Shown here piece after piece: positions 1 through 9,106 of a stretch of 64,000 bases of DNA. Made by a program: the position numbers and the translations under genes. The notes under the pieces were generated by a model that did no database searches, was not told the origin of the DNA, and saw only the letters and a list, made by a program, of their open reading frames with translations. This stretch comes from a bacterium BMS3Abin11 (lineage in GTDB: Bacteria > Pseudomonadota > Gammaproteobacteria > BMS3Bbin11), in assembly GCA_002897635.1 (NCBI GenBank), contig BDTD01000004.1, positions 1 to 64,000 of the forward strand, read 5' to 3'. Numbering within the stretch: position 1 is the first letter of the stretch; each line of letters begins with the position of its first letter.

Positions 1-170
1 ACACATTGACAATTACTTACTGTAGTTGGTCCCAATATTCGGTTTCTAAGTATCACAAGAAAAAACGGTAAATACATCTAAACACCCTGTAGACACTTCA
101 AAACGGGGTTTAGAGGGCACACAGAAGAAACTGTGAAAACAGTGCTCATTCATTAATGAGGCACAAGATC
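1..170. other. Left window edge, inside an integrated element
   Basis: No convincing gene is seen in this AT-rich stretch. It lies upstream of the AlpA-like gene and integrase, so it belongs to the mobile element that ends at the tRNA-Arg gene. The GAGG at 157-160 serves as ribosome binding site for the AlpA-like gene. The other end of the element is outside the window. Confidence 0.5.
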
Positions 171-572
171 ATGGTTACTCAAGACATGAAAAAGCAGTTT
201 CAGCTGTTACCTCGGTTAATTCGCCTGCGAGATGCCCCCTACTACGTGGGCATGGACAAAAACAGATTTAACGCGGAGGTCCGTCCAGAAATAACAGAAA
301 TACCAATTGGTGAGCAAGGCATTGCATTTGACAGACTTGACCTCGACGACTGGATTGACGAGTATAAAGCTCGCAACGGACGTCCCGGTCTTTTGAAAGG
401 AGAAACGACATGGGACACAAAAGAACGCCAGGCCTCTACAAACGAAAAGGCATCTGGCATATCGACAAACAAATCCGAGGCCACCGACTTTGCGAAAGCA
501 CTGGTGAAGTCGACCTCAAAAAGGCGGAAGAGTATCTCGCCAAGAAAACGGAGGAAATTAGACAAGCAGTAG
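171..572 (+). CDS. AlpA/excisionase-like DNA-binding protein, overlapping the integrase
   Basis: Small predicted helix-turn-helix protein of about 133 residues. The segment RLRDAPYYVGMDKNRFNAEV resembles the MerR/AlpA-type helix that picks a recombination-directionality or regulatory site, and IAFDRLDLDDWIDEYKARNG resembles the end of that fold. Such genes usually sit just before a tyrosine integrase and control excision or integrase expression. ATG 171 is chosen because GAGG lies 10 bases before it; ATG 156 and 186 are alternatives. The last 163 bases are read in another frame by the integrase gene, and the C-terminal tail is basic and Ser/Lys rich. Helix identity is inferred from motif resemblance. 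Confidence 0.7.
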   Translation: MVTQDMKKQFQLLPRLIRLRDAPYYVGMDKNRFNAEVRPEITEIPIGEQGIAFDRLDLDDWIDEYKARNGRPGLLKGETTWDTKERQASTNEKASGISTNKSEATDFAKALVKSTSKRRKSISPRKRRKLDKQ

Positions 573-1498
573 TATATGGCGTCAGGCCGAAACGAACATT
601 TCGGCAAGCTGCCACGAAGTACCTGAACGAGAACCAGTACAAACGCCGAATCTGTGATGAGGCACTGCACCTGAAACAATTGGATCCGTATATTGGCGAC
701 TTAACGCTGGAATCAGTCCACATTGGCACACTGCAGTATTTTATTAATGCTCGGCGTAAGCAAGGGATCAAAACCAAGTCCATCAATCTGGCCTTGGGGA
801 TTGTTCGGCACATTCTTAATGTAGCTGCATCAGAATGGCTCGACGGCAGTAATCTGACGTGGCTGCAATCGCCACCGAAGATTAAGTTGCTAAAGGTCAC
901 CGATGCGAGGAAGCCGTACCCACTTTCCTGGGATGAGCAAAGGTTACTCTTTAGTGAACTACCTCCTCACCTGGCCCGCATGGCGCTTTTCAAGGTCAAT
1001 ACGGGTACCAGAGATCAGGAAGTGTGCAACCTTCGCTGGGACTGGGAAGTTGAAGTACCTGAGTTAGAAACCAGTGTTTTCATCATACCGGATGATTTCG
1101 TAAAAAACGGCGATGAACGTTTGGTCATTCTCAACCGGGTGGCAAAATCGGTAATTGATCAAATTCGGGATAATCACCCTGAATTTGTATTTACCTACCG
1201 AGGCCGGCCGATTACGGGGATGAATAACAGTGGTTGGAAAAATGCACGGAAGCGCGCTGATCTGACGCAGGTACGGGTACATGACCTCAAACACACATTC
1301 GGTCGCCGGTTACGGGCAGCGGGTGTGAGCTTTGAGGATCGTCAGGATCTACTGGGACACAAGTCGGGAAGGATCACCACACACTACTCGGAAGCCGAAT
1401 TATCGAACTTGATTAAGGCGGCAAACAGGGTGTGCGGGGAAAAGTCCCGCAAAAGTCCCGCACTGGTCTTGCTAAAAAGAAAAGCGGCTACCAGATAA
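410..1498 (+). CDS. Tyrosine recombinase/phage-type integrase
   Basis: Site-specific recombinase of 362 residues. The catalytic C-terminal domain shows the first Arg in NTGTRDQEV, the box II segment VHDLKHTFGRRLRAAG (His-x-x-Arg region), LLGHKSGR, and the tyrosine nucleophile in TTHYSEAE. The N-terminal part is the core-binding domain (GTLQYFINARRKQGIKTKSI). ATG 410 follows GGAG with good spacing. The gene ends 32 bases before the 3' end of tRNA-Arg(ACG), the usual arrangement for an island that uses the tRNA 3' end as attachment site. The element therefore extends leftwards out of the window. Confidence 0.93.
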   Translation: MGHKRTPGLYKRKGIWHIDKQIRGHRLCESTGEVDLKKAEEYLAKKTEEIRQAVVYGVRPKRTFRQAATKYLNENQYKRRICDEALHLKQLDPYIGDLTLESVHIGTLQYFINARRKQGIKTKSINLALGIVRHILNVAASEWLDGSNLTWLQSPPKIKLLKVTDARKPYPLSWDEQRLLFSELPPHLARMALFKVNTGTRDQEVCNLRWDWEVEVPELETSVFIIPDDFVKNGDERLVILNRVAKSVIDQIRDNHPEFVFTYRGRPITGMNNSGWKNARKRADLTQVRVHDLKHTFGRRLRAAGVSFEDRQDLLGHKSGRITTHYSEAELSNLIKAANRVCGEKSRKSPALVLLKRKAATR

Positions 1499-1518
1499 GC
1501 TGATAACCGCTTGTTTTT
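1482..1518 (+). terminator. Rho-independent terminator after the integrase
   Basis: AAGCGG at 1482-1487 pairs with CCGCTT at 1507-1512, with an inner CAG/CTG pair, followed by a T run at 1514-1518. It overlaps the integrase stop codon and separates the gene from the convergent tRNA-Arg. Confidence 0.7.
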
Positions 1519-1530
1519 ACTACTAATATT

Positions 1531-1607
1531 TGGCGCGCCCGGAGCGATTCGAACGCCCGACCGCCTGGTTCGTAGCCAGGTACTCTATCCAGCTGAGCTA
1601 CGGGCGC
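1531..1607 (-). tRNA. tRNA-Arg(ACG)
   Basis: Complete 77-nt cloverleaf with encoded CCA. The acceptor GCGCCCG pairs with CGGGCGC, and the anticodon stem CCUGG/CCAGG holds loop CUACGAA with anticodon ACG. The T-loop GUUCGAAUC is canonical. It follows tRNA-Ser(GCU) on the same strand as in many gammaproteobacteria. Its 3' end faces the integrase at 410-1498 and is the likely attachment site. Confidence 0.96.
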
Positions 1608-1942
1608 TTTGAGGTTGCGTATTATCGTGGTTGTGTAGCGATGAATCAACTGTATTTTGTGAGTTTTTTGCAATAATTTCGACAAAAACTTTTCCACAGA
1701 AGCTGTGGATAAGTTTGTGTATATCACATCAGATTTTACCCAGAAGATAACAGGCCTTAGACATTATATTAGATTGCCTGTATTTTAATCAAACTGTAAT
1801 ATAACTGTTATATCAATAACTTATAAATCACTATTAATGTATTTCATATGGAAGCTTGTGCATTTTCGGGTTATAGCGTGATTTTCTAGCTTTTGTGAAC
1901 AATTCAGATTTGTTTGAATAAAATTTAACTCTGATGTTGATC
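1608..1942. other. AT-rich gap between tRNA-Arg and the REP-like repeat
   Basis: No gene is supported over about 330 bases; the only open frames are short and lack ribosome sites. The one recognisable feature is the DnaA-box-like dyad at 1690-1712. Confidence 0.5.
1690..1712. promoter_or_regulatory. Head-to-head DnaA-box-like pair
   Basis: TTTTCCACA at 1690-1698 and TGTGGATAA at 1704-1712 form an inverted pair around CAG-AAG-CTG. The second is an exact match to the DnaA consensus TTATCCACA read on the minus strand; the first differs by one base. No AT-rich unwinding element with further boxes or replication gene lies nearby, so an origin is not claimed. It could be a titration or regulatory site, or the upstream dyad of the tRNA-Arg promoter. 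Confidence 0.4.
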
Positions 1943-1966
1943 TTGTGCGAATAAGTTCGCATACAT
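1943..1966. repeat. Degenerate REP-like palindrome
   Basis: TTGTGCGAATAAGTTCGCAT with trailing ACATA matches the REP-like family found at 11452-11672 and 44275-44429 (core TGTGCGAATGAATTCGCA, then CCTACA), with a few substitutions. It lies alone between tRNA genes. Confidence 0.5.
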
Positions 1967-1994
1967 AGAGATATATCGTATTTCGTCATGCCAT

Positions 1995-2020
1995 AAAAGA
2001 GCCACCCAAATGGATGGCTC
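1995..2020 (-). terminator. Rho-independent terminator after tRNA-Ser
   Basis: On the minus strand TGAGCCATCC pairs with the GGTGGCTC arm around a TTT loop, followed by TTTTA. It lies 12 bases past the tRNA-Ser 3' end and matches transcription from csrA/tRNA-Ser leftwards. Confidence 0.75.
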
Positions 2021-2031
2021 ATTTAATGTTA

Positions 2032-2123
2032 TGGCGGAGAAGGAGGGATTCGAACCCTCGATAGGAGTTAAAGCCTATACTCCCTTAGCAGGGGAGCGCC
2101 TTCAGCCGCTCGGCCACCTCTCC
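2032..2123 (-). tRNA. tRNA-Ser(GCU)
   Basis: A 92-nt class II tRNA with long variable arm and encoded CCA. The acceptor GGAGAGG pairs with CUUCUCC, and the anticodon stem CUCCC/GGGAG holds loop CUGCUAA with anticodon GCU. The variable arm begins UAUAGGC and the T-arm loop is UUCGAAU. Position next to csrA matches the csrA-serV order known in enteric bacteria. Confidence 0.96.
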
Positions 2124-2154
2124 GAAGAAATTTGAAGCCGGATTCTAACAGACT

Positions 2155-2349
2155 CTAACGCTGACTGTCGTCTTGATCTTCAAATTCTTCATGTTTGATT
2201 TTTTCGTAGATTTCTTCCCGATGGACCGGGATATCTTTTGGTGCGTCGATTCCTATACGCACCTGATTCCCCTTAATCCCCAGGACAGTTACCTGGATAC
2301 TGTCTCCAATATTCAATGTCTCACCTGTACGTCTTGTTAGTATAAGCAC
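2155..2349 (-). CDS. csrA: Carbon storage regulator CsrA (GTG start)
   Basis: Global post-transcriptional regulator that binds GGA motifs in mRNA leaders. The 64-residue product starts with (M/V)[18 protein letters not shown], followed by the conserved [20 protein letters not shown] that contains the RNA-binding Arg near residue 44. A longer open frame reaches 2427, but GTG 2349 is preceded by AAGGAG at the right distance and gives the family length and N-terminus, so the extra 26 residues are rejected. It lies downstream of lysC and upstream of tRNA-Ser, in the conserved alaS-csrA neighbourhood. Confidence 0.95.
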   Translation of the reverse strand: MLILTRRTGETLNIGDSIQVTVLGIKGNQVRIGIDAPKDIPVHREEIYEKIKHEEFEDQDDSQR

Positions 2350-2465
2350 TGTGTCATCTCCTTGATCGCTATATTTCAGCCATTTTGGCTCTTCCGTGAA
2401 GCTTTCGCCCCCCATCTTCGCCCCCATCCTTAAAGATAATCAATATTTTAGAAAAAACCAGTTTT

Positions 2466-3689
2466 TTATTGTTTCTGATCAAGTTTGAAGGCTTTGTGCA
2501 GCGCGCGCACGGCCAATTCTGTGTACTTGTCATCAATAATGACTGATACTTTAATCTCTGATGTGGAAATCATTCGAATATTGATACCTTCCTCTGCTAA
2601 TGTTGCAAACATCAGGTCTGCAATGCCTGTATGTGAACGCATACCCATTCCAACGATTGAGACCTTGGCAATAGTGTTGTCCCCGGTGACACCTCTGGCA
2701 CCAAGTTCTGCTGACACATTTTCCAAAATGGTCTTTGCGTTCTCATATTCTGTCCTGGGAACGGTGAAGGTGAAATCTGTTGTTTCATCCGCTGCAACAT
2801 TCTGAATGATCATATCGACATTGATCTCCTTCTTCGCAATCCGCCCCAGTATTGTGTGGGCGACACCCGGATGATCAGGCACGCCTGTGATGGTCAGTTT
2901 AGCCTCGTCCGCATTGTGTGCAATACCTGCAATAACTGCCCTTTCCATATTTCTTTTCACCTCATAACTAATCAGTGTACCCGGTCCGTCCTCAAATGAA
3001 CTCAACACCCGTAATGGTACTTTATATTTTCCAGCAAATTCAACTGAACGAATCTGCAATACCTTTGCTCCCAGGCTAGACAGCTCAAGCATTTCCTCGA
3101 AGGTAACTTCATCCATTCTACTTGCTTCTGGAACAATGCGCGGGTCAGCCGTGTATACCCCATCAACATCGGTATAAATACGACACTCATCGGCCTTTAG
3201 AGCAACTGCCAGTGCAACTGCAGAGATATCGGAACCGCCACGTCCAAGAGTGGTGATATTACCATTAGTATCCACACCCTGAAAACCAGCTACAACGATG
3301 ATTTTTCCGTCATCCAGGTCTCTTCTTATACGGCTGTCGTCAATATTGCGTATACGTGCCCGGCCATGAGATGTATCCGTTTCGATTCGAACCTGGCCAC
3401 CGGTGTAGGATCGGGCCTGATGGCCGCGTTTTATCAGGGCCATACATAACAGTGCAATGGTCACCTGTTCCCCGGTAGAAACCAGAACATCGGCTTCTCT
3501 TGGGGGTAAATGAGAGCTAATTTCGTATGCCATTTCAAGCAAGCGGTTGGTTTCACCGCTCATTGCGGAGACAACGATTACCATCTGATCTCCTGCAGTA
3601 TGACTTTTTGATACTTTATCGGCTACAGCATTGATGCGCTCAATACTGCCAACGGATGTTCCGCCGTATTTTTCAACGATGATTGGCAT
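2466..3689 (-). CDS. lysC: Aspartate kinase
   Basis: Phosphorylates aspartate, the first step towards lysine, threonine, methionine and diaminopimelate. The N-terminal kinase domain starts PIIVEKYGGTSVGS, the KxGGTS signature, and GRGGSDISAVALAVALKA marks the nucleotide-binding region. Two tandem ACT domains fill the last 150 residues (TITGVPDHPGVAHTILGRIA and VSIVGMGMRSHTGIA) and give allosteric control. ATG 3689 gives 407 residues and matches homologue starts; an in-frame GTG at 3704 adds five residues. The internal mini-subunit made by some lysC genes cannot be judged here. It follows alaS after 29 bases, probably in the same operon. Confidence 0.95.
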   Translation of the reverse strand: MPIIVEKYGGTSVGSIERINAVADKVSKSHTAGDQMVIVVSAMSGETNRLLEMAYEISSHLPPREADVLVSTGEQVTIALLCMALIKRGHQARSYTGGQVRIETDTSHGRARIRNIDDSRIRRDLDDGKIIVVAGFQGVDTNGNITTLGRGGSDISAVALAVALKADECRIYTDVDGVYTADPRIVPEASRMDEVTFEEMLELSSLGAKVLQIRSVEFAGKYKVPLRVLSSFEDGPGTLISYEVKRNMERAVIAGIAHNADEAKLTITGVPDHPGVAHTILGRIAKKEINVDMIIQNVAADETTDFTFTVPRTEYENAKTILENVSAELGARGVTGDNTIAKVSIVGMGMRSHTGIADLMFATLAEEGINIRMISTSEIKVSVIIDDKYTELAVRALHKAFKLDQKQ

Positions 3690-3733
3690 TTTATCTATTT
3701 GCACCCTGTTAATACTTGTCTGTTGTCTGCAAT

Positions 3734-6337
3734 TCAGGACTGTAGCTGAGCGGCAACCAGCTCTTTCACCGTTGCTATGGCTTCATTGAGTTTTTCAGGT
3801 TTGTTGGCGCCTGCCTGAGCCATATCAGGTCTGCCACCCCCACGTCCTCCGGCGATTTCTGCAACGGCACGAATCAGGTTTCCTGCATGGACACGATCTG
3901 TCAAATCAGGTGATACACCTGCAATAAAACTTACCTTTTCTCCATTGCTTGCGCCCAGTACAACAACAACGCTGCCAAGCTTACTGCGCAGCTGATCGAT
4001 TGTTTTGCGCATGGTATCGGCATTTGCATTTTCCATGATACTGGCCACTACCGGTACCCCTTCGACTTCGATGGCAGTTGAAGCTATGTCATCACCCCTG
4101 GATGAGGCTAGTTTATCATTTAGCCGGTTGTTCTCTTTCTCAAGCCCACGAAGCTTATCGAGCAGGTTATGTACTTTCTCTTCGGTATTTGTGTTATTGC
4201 CTTTAACCATTGCAGAAATTTTATTAAGCGTGTCAATCCGCTCAGAAAAATACTGTATTGCAGCATTACCTGTTAGTGCTTCAATACGCCGTATACCGGC
4301 AGCAACACCGGATTCGCTACGAATGACAAAAAGGCCAATATCACCAGTACGGGAAACATGCGTGCCACCGCATAATTCCATGGAAAAATCCCCCATACAG
4401 ACAACTCTTACCTTATCACCATATTTTTCTCCGAACAGGGCTACGGCCCCTGCTGCTTTTGCCTCATCAATTGTCATCACATCGGTATGCACATCCCGGT
4501 TTGCCCGAATCTCTGCATTCACCAGGTTCTCAATCTGCTTGATTTCACCTTCACTGAGGGGACTGAAATGTGAAAAATCAAAACGCAGATAATCACTGTT
4601 TACCAGAGATCCTTTCTGCTCAACATGCTCACTAAGTACCGATTTCAGTGCAGCATGCATCAGGTGTGTAGCTGAGTGGTTAAGTGCAGTTTCAAGCCGC
4701 AGTTTTTCGTTCACCTCTGCAAGCACGGGACTGTTTACTTTTAATACACCTGAGCGTAATCGCCCAATGTGCCCAAAGATATTCCCATTAAGTTTCTTTG
4801 TATCTTCAATGTCAAAAATCGCTTTACCCGCTAAAATCTGACCCGTATCACCGACCTGACCACCGCTCTCTGCATAAAAAGGTGTTTTATCGAGGATAAT
4901 GATGGCTCTATCGCCTTCTTTTATCTCTCTTACTGCATCGCTATCCTGAAATATCGCAGTAATATTTGCTGTACCTTCAAGCTGATTGTAACCGGTAAAT
5001 TCAGTACACCCCTCGATCTGTATCCGGCTGGTTTCTGCTGTTGAAAATTGACTTGAAGAACGCGCCTGCTGACGTTGCTTCTCCATTTCATTTTCAAAGC
5101 CCTGCTGATCAACTGTCAACCCTCTTTCTCTGGCAATATCTGCGGTCAGATCAAATGGAAAGCCATGGGTATCATAGAGACGAAAGGCTGTAGTTCCATC
5201 GATGACATCACCCTGCATCTCAGCAATGGCCTGGTTGAGGATGTTCATCCCTGTCTCCAGGGTTTCAGCGAAACGCTCTTCTTCAGTTTTCAGTACGGAT
5301 TCGATAGTCGCCTGTGCTTTCGCAAGCTCCGGGTAGGCCGCACCCATTTCATCTACTAAAGGTTCGACCAGTTTATAGAAAAAAGCACCCTTTGTACCAA
5401 GCATGTGGCCATGCCTGACGGCACGCCGTATTATACGTCGCAGCACATATCCTCGCCCTTCGTTTGACGGCAGTACACCATCAAGGATGAGAAATGAAGT
5501 GGAGCGTATGTGATCCGCTATGACACGCAATGACTTGTTGTCCAGTACATCGCAGGAAGTGACTTTTCCTGCTGCCGCGACAAGATGCTTAAACAGATCG
5601 ATGTCATAGTTATTGCTAACACCCTGCTGTACCGCTGCCAGGCGCTCCAGGCCCATACCTGTATCTACTGAGGGTCTAGGCAAATCTTTTAGCGAGCCAT
5701 CAGCAGCTCTGTCATACTGCATGAAGACCAGGTTCCAGATTTCGACATATCGATCACTGTCTTCATCCGGTGAACCAGGGGGGCCACCTTCTATCCCAGG
5801 CCCATGGTCATAAAATATTTCAGTGCAGGGCCCACAGGGGCCAGTATCCCCCATTGACCAGAAGTTGTCTTTAGCTCCGATGCGCAGGCATCGCTCCGGA
5901 TTGATTCCAATCTCATTCAACCAGATGTTTTCTGCTGCTTCATCTTCCTCGAAGACGGTGACCCAAAGTCTATCTTTCGAGATTCCCATCACCTCGGTTA
6001 AAAAATCCCAGGCATAGACAATCGCATCCTTTTTGAAATAATCACCGAAGCTAAAGTTTCCGAGCATTTCGAAGAAGGTGTGATGGCGAGCGGTGTAGCC
6101 AACATTTTCGAGGTCGTTGTGTTTGCCGCCAGCACGTACACAACGCTGCGAACTGGCAGCACGGTGATAAGGTCTTGTTTCGTTGCCAAGGAAGACATCC
6201 TTGAACTGCACCATACCAGCATTTGTAAATAACAACGAGGGGTCATTGCCGGGCACAAGCGAACTGCTTGCTACGATTTCATGTCCCTTTGATGCAAAAT
6301 ACTCAAGAAACTGGTTTCTTATTTCACTGCTTGTCAT
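3734..6337 (-). CDS. alaS: Alanyl-tRNA synthetase
   Basis: Class II synthetase charging tRNA-Ala, full length at 867 residues. The catalytic core opens with [23 protein letters not shown] (quoted in part: [17 protein letters not shown]). The editing domain zinc site is seen in [12 protein letters not shown] near residue 553 and [13 protein letters not shown] near 656. The C-Ala domain ends with [15 protein letters not shown]. It starts 17 bases after recX and is followed by lysC, so recA-recX-alaS-lysC likely share transcripts. Confidence 0.97.
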   Translation of the reverse strand: MTSSEIRNQFLEYFASKGHEIVASSSLVPGNDPSLLFTNAGMVQFKDVFLGNETRPYHRAASSQRCVRAGGKHNDLENVGYTARHHTFFEMLGNFSFGDYFKKDAIVYAWDFLTEVMGISKDRLWVTVFEEDEAAENIWLNEIGINPERCLRIGAKDNFWSMGDTGPCGPCTEIFYDHGPGIEGGPPGSPDEDSDRYVEIWNLVFMQYDRAADGSLKDLPRPSVDTGMGLERLAAVQQGVSNNYDIDLFKHLVAAAGKVTSCDVLDNKSLRVIADHIRSTSFLILDGVLPSNEGRGYVLRRIIRRAVRHGHMLGTKGAFFYKLVEPLVDEMGAAYPELAKAQATIESVLKTEEERFAETLETGMNILNQAIAEMQGDVIDGTTAFRLYDTHGFPFDLTADIARERGLTVDQQGFENEMEKQRQQARSSSQFSTAETSRIQIEGCTEFTGYNQLEGTANITAIFQDSDAVREIKEGDRAIIILDKTPFYAESGGQVGDTGQILAGKAIFDIEDTKKLNGNIFGHIGRLRSGVLKVNSPVLAEVNEKLRLETALNHSATHLMHAALKSVLSEHVEQKGSLVNSDYLRFDFSHFSPLSEGEIKQIENLVNAEIRANRDVHTDVMTIDEAKAAGAVALFGEKYGDKVRVVCMGDFSMELCGGTHVSRTGDIGLFVIRSESGVAAGIRRIEALTGNAAIQYFSERIDTLNKISAMVKGNNTNTEEKVHNLLDKLRGLEKENNRLNDKLASSRGDDIASTAIEVEGVPVVASIMENANADTMRKTIDQLRSKLGSVVVVLGASNGEKVSFIAGVSPDLTDRVHAGNLIRAVAEIAGGRGGGRPDMAQAGANKPEKLNEAIATVKELVAAQLQS

Positions 6338-6354
6338 ATCCTGGCAGAGTCACC

Positions 6355-6876
6355 CTAATCCTGATCAAAACCCGCATCCCGCATTGCAAAAAATATCATA
6401 TCCTGCGGGAAACCTCTGGAAGAGAGGAATCTTACCTTTTTTGCGCGTTCTGCGGGAGTCCCAGATAGGCTGCCAGCATACTTTTTTTTAATTAAATCTA
6501 CCAGTACCTGCTGCCAGTCGGGCGCCAGTTCGCCCATCACCCCCTCTATAATTTGGTCCGCTATGCCTTTGCTGCGTAATTCATAGCGTACTTTGACAGG
6601 TCCATGACCTCGATTAAAGCGGGAGTGGATCATGCTTTCACAAAAACGTTGGTCGGAAACAAGATTGTCGTTAACCAGCTCCTGAATGACTTCATCGACC
6701 AGTTCAGGGTCAAAACCTTTTGTTTTTAGTTTGCGAGAAAGTTCGGTAATGCCATGTTCACGACGTGCCAGCAAGTCCATGGCACGCCGTCTGACGTCTT
6801 TAAGGGCAGGAGTATAAGGCCGTTTATTCAGCTTCTGCTGCCTCTGCCACCTCAGCCACTTCTTCTTCAATGTCAT
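6355..6876 (-). CDS. recX: RecA modulator RecX
   Basis: Regulatory protein that binds RecA filaments and limits their extension. Three helical repeats of the RecX fold are visible: [38 protein letters not shown] and the C-terminal [20 protein letters not shown]. The start is uncertain. ATG 6876 lies inside the recA 3' end; CTG 6831 gives the N-terminus most like homologues and is preceded by GAGG; ATG 6780 would cut conserved residues. In any version the gene overlaps or abuts the recA stop at 6824, as is usual for this pair. Confidence 0.9.
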   Translation of the reverse strand: MTLKKKWLRWQRQQKLNKRPYTPALKDVRRRAMDLLARREHGITELSRKLKTKGFDPELVDEVIQELVNDNLVSDQRFCESMIHSRFNRGHGPVKVRYELRSKGIADQIIEGVMGELAPDWQQVLVDLIKKKYAGSLSGTPAERAKKVRFLSSRGFPQDMIFFAMRDAGFDQD

Positions 6877-7897
6877 CTGATTCAATGATACCCATGGCAA
6901 CACGAAGCTTATCTTCTATCTCTGCTGCCATTTCAGGATGATCTTTCAGATACTGGCGGGCATTATCCTTGCCCTGCCCGATACGTTCCTTGCCATAGCC
7001 ATACCAGGCCCCCGCTTTATCGACAATGTTGTGTAAAACACCAATATCAATCAGCTCACCTTCATGTGAGATGCCTTCATCATAAAGAATATCGAATTCA
7101 CACTGCTTGAAAGGCGGTGCAACCTTGTTTTTTACAACTTTGACGCGGGTCAGGTTGCCAAGTATCTCATCGGCCTTCTTGATCGCCCCGATTCGGCGGA
7201 TATCAAGCCGTACTGATGAGTAAAACTTAAGGGCATTACCCCCTGTCGTGGTTTCTGGATTACCGAACATAACACCGATTTTCATCCGGATCTGGTTAAT
7301 GAAAATCACCAGGGTATTGGATCGCTTGATATTGGCCGTCAGCTTGCGTAGAGCCTGTGACATCAATCTGGCCTGTAGGCCAACGTGGTGATCGCCCATA
7401 TCGCCTTCAATTTCTGCCTTTGGTGTCAGTGCGGCAACGGAATCGATGACAACGATATCAATCGCTGCAGAACGAACCAGCATATCGGTGATCTCCAGCG
7501 CCTGTTCACCGGTGTCGGGCTGAGATACCAGAAGATTGTCAACATCCACACCGATTTTTTGAGCATAGGATGGATCCATTGCATGCTCGGCATCAATAAA
7601 AGCACAGGTGCCACCCAGTTTTTGTGCCTCTGCAACTACCTGCAAGGTCAGGGTTGTTTTGCCTGAGGATTCCGGGCCATAAATTTCCACCACTCTACCG
7701 CGTGGCAAGCCACCTATGCCCAGCGCATTGTCCAGTGCCAACGAACCCGTAGGTATCGCTTCAATATTCTGTACTGCGCCATCGCCCAGCCGCATAACGG
7801 CTCCCTTGCCAAACTGGCGTTCTATCTGACTCAGTGCGGCGCTTAGGGCCTTTGTTTTGTTATCGTCCATTTTGATACTCGTTGTTGGTTGATCCAT
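6824..7897 (-). CDS. recA: Recombinase RecA
   Basis: Forms nucleoprotein filaments for homologous recombination and stimulates LexA self-cleavage. Walker A GPESSGKT lies near residues 66-73, Walker [10 protein letters not shown], and loop L2 region [20 protein letters not shown] is intact. The C-terminal tail is acidic ([17 protein letters not shown]). ATG 7897 is chosen because AGGAG lies seven bases upstream; the longer frame to 7933 adds an unconserved leader. Only 50 bases separate it from thpR, so transcription from the pncC promoter is likely in addition to any promoter inside thpR. Confidence 0.98.
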   Translation of the reverse strand: MDQPTTSIKMDDNKTKALSAALSQIERQFGKGAVMRLGDGAVQNIEAIPTGSLALDNALGIGGLPRGRVVEIYGPESSGKTTLTLQVVAEAQKLGGTCAFIDAEHAMDPSYAQKIGVDVDNLLVSQPDTGEQALEITDMLVRSAAIDIVVIDSVAALTPKAEIEGDMGDHHVGLQARLMSQALRKLTANIKRSNTLVIFINQIRMKIGVMFGNPETTTGGNALKFYSSVRLDIRRIGAIKKADEILGNLTRVKVVKNKVAPPFKQCEFDILYDEGISHEGELIDIGVLHNIVDKAGAWYGYGKERIGQGKDNARQYLKDHPEMAAEIEDKLRVAMGIIESDDIEEEVAEVAEAAEAE

Positions 7898-7947
7898 GTT
7901 ATTACTCCTCACGATTATGACATACACGCCCACTCACATGGACATAA

Positions 7948-8514
7948 TTAGCTAGCTTTTTCATCTGCTGGCGGAAATTCCTCTATGATTTTGTATTCCA
8001 CGCCGCCTCTTTTTTGCCTTGATTCAATCAGGTAGAATCTGTTCACTTTCCATTGCACGGGCTTCATAACGTGCTCGGCTTCGCTGTGGCAATTTCGTAG
8101 CAAGCTGATATGGGGACGGTAAGCTCGCTGATCGCTATGAAAACCTAATTCGCGGCTGATTCGTTTCAGCACAGAATGCAGTTCTTTCAAGCCCTGCGGC
8201 ACAATGGAGGGGCCTATCCAGTTTATTCTGCAGTGTGTGAAACTGCCCGCCTGATCAAGTTCCAGCTCAAATTGCTTTATGTCCAGCAATCGCAGTCGTT
8301 GCCGCAACTGCTGCTCTTTTTCCCGGTGTACCTGACCGAGAAACACCAGGGTGAGATGAATGTTTTCTCTTTCAGTCCTTCGTCCACCGTGCTTTAGCTG
8401 TAAACGACGTGCCAGGTCATACAACAATTCCTGCAGGGATTGATCCGGCCAGCAGGCAAGAAACAATCGCCTGCCTGAATCTGATTTAATATTTATTTCA
8501 CCTGTTTCAACCAT
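7948..8514 (-). CDS. thpR: RNA 2',3'-cyclic phosphodiesterase (2'-5' RNA ligase family)
   Basis: Member of the 2H phosphoesterase family, which hydrolyses 2',3'-cyclic phosphates on RNA ends. The two catalytic histidine motifs are NIHLTLVFLGQV and RPHISLLRNC, separated by the usual distance. ATG 8514 overlaps the end of pncC by a few bases; an in-frame TTG at 8532 is less likely. It is the middle gene between pncC and recA, a frequent arrangement in this class. Cellular role is not well established for the family. Confidence 0.9.
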   Translation of the reverse strand: MVETGEINIKSDSGRRLFLACWPDQSLQELLYDLARRLQLKHGGRRTERENIHLTLVFLGQVHREKEQQLRQRLRLLDIKQFELELDQAGSFTHCRINWIGPSIVPQGLKELHSVLKRISRELGFHSDQRAYRPHISLLRNCHSEAEHVMKPVQWKVNRFYLIESRQKRGGVEYKIIEEFPPADEKAS

Positions 8515-9019
8515 GACCACTTTCTCTTTCAAGCAGGGCGAGCATTCCTGTCAACACATGGCGCACAGATTGTTCTCTTATCTCTTCACGATCACCTGAA
8601 AAATGGCAGGTCTCTGTTGCACACTGGCCATCAAGCCACCAGCCAAAACAGACTGTGCCCACTGGCTTCTCGGCACTGCCCCCGCTCGGGCCGGCAATCC
8701 CGGTAACAGACAAACCTGCCTGTGCATGACTGTTTTTTACCGCACCCTGTACCATATATAGGGCTGTCTCTTCACTGACAGCACCATGTATTTCAATAAC
8801 CTCGCTGTCGATAGCAAGCATTTCCTGCTTGGCTTCATTGCTGTAGGTGACAAAGCCCCGATCAAACCAGGCCGAACTTCCAACAATGGAAGTGACCAGC
8901 ATAGATACCCATCCACCGGTACAGGATTCTGCCGTTACCAGCATTTCACTGCGGGATAACAGTCTATCTCCAATTTTTGCCGCTAACGCTTCCAATGTTA
9001 TATCTGCTGTATTTTTCAT
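8507..9019 (-). CDS. pncC: Nicotinamide-nucleotide amidohydrolase (CinA C-terminal family)
   Basis: Deamidates nicotinamide mononucleotide to nicotinate mononucleotide in pyridine nucleotide recycling. The single-domain, 170-residue form shows the family signatures LVTAESCTGGWVSMLVT with the catalytic Ser-Cys region, RGFVTYSNEAKQEML, and SVTGIAGPSGGSAEKPVGTV. In many gammaproteobacteria it precedes recA and is co-induced with it. Here it is divergent from lexA with an 87-base gap holding an SOS-like direct repeat. Confidence 0.94.
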   Translation of the reverse strand: MKNTADITLEALAAKIGDRLLSRSEMLVTAESCTGGWVSMLVTSIVGSSAWFDRGFVTYSNEAKQEMLAIDSEVIEIHGAVSEETALYMVQGAVKNSHAQAGLSVTGIAGPSGGSAEKPVGTVCFGWWLDGQCATETCHFSGDREEIREQSVRHVLTGMLALLERESGHG

Positions 9020-9051
9020 GATTATAAGAACTATGTAATCTTGATGTTTTC

Positions 9052-9101
9052 TTGCAATTTCCTTCGCTTTGCCGTATTCTGCATGAGAACAGAGTGAGAA
9101 C
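9052..9101 (+). promoter_or_regulatory. lexA promoter with GAAC-N7-GAAC operator
   Basis: TTGCAA at 9052-9057 and TATTCT at 9075-9080 are spaced by 17 bases, a good sigma-70 promoter for lexA. GAAC at 9087-9090 and 9098-9101, seven bases apart, form a direct repeat at the expected transcription start and next to the ATG at 9107. GTTC-N7-GTTC is the known LexA box of alphaproteobacteria. The enteric CTG-N10-CAG pattern is absent. Position makes it a likely LexA operator that could also govern the divergent pncC-thpR-recA genes. Confidence 0.6.
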
Positions 9102-9106
9102 AGTAT

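Noticed and set aside
1690-1712. Chromosomal replication origin
   Set aside because: Only two boxes are present and neither dnaA, dnaN nor gidA is nearby.
9078-9094. Enteric-type LexA box reading CTGCATGAGAACAG
   Set aside because: CTG and CAG are separated by 8 bases instead of 10, and the GAAC-N7-GAAC direct repeat explains the same bases better.
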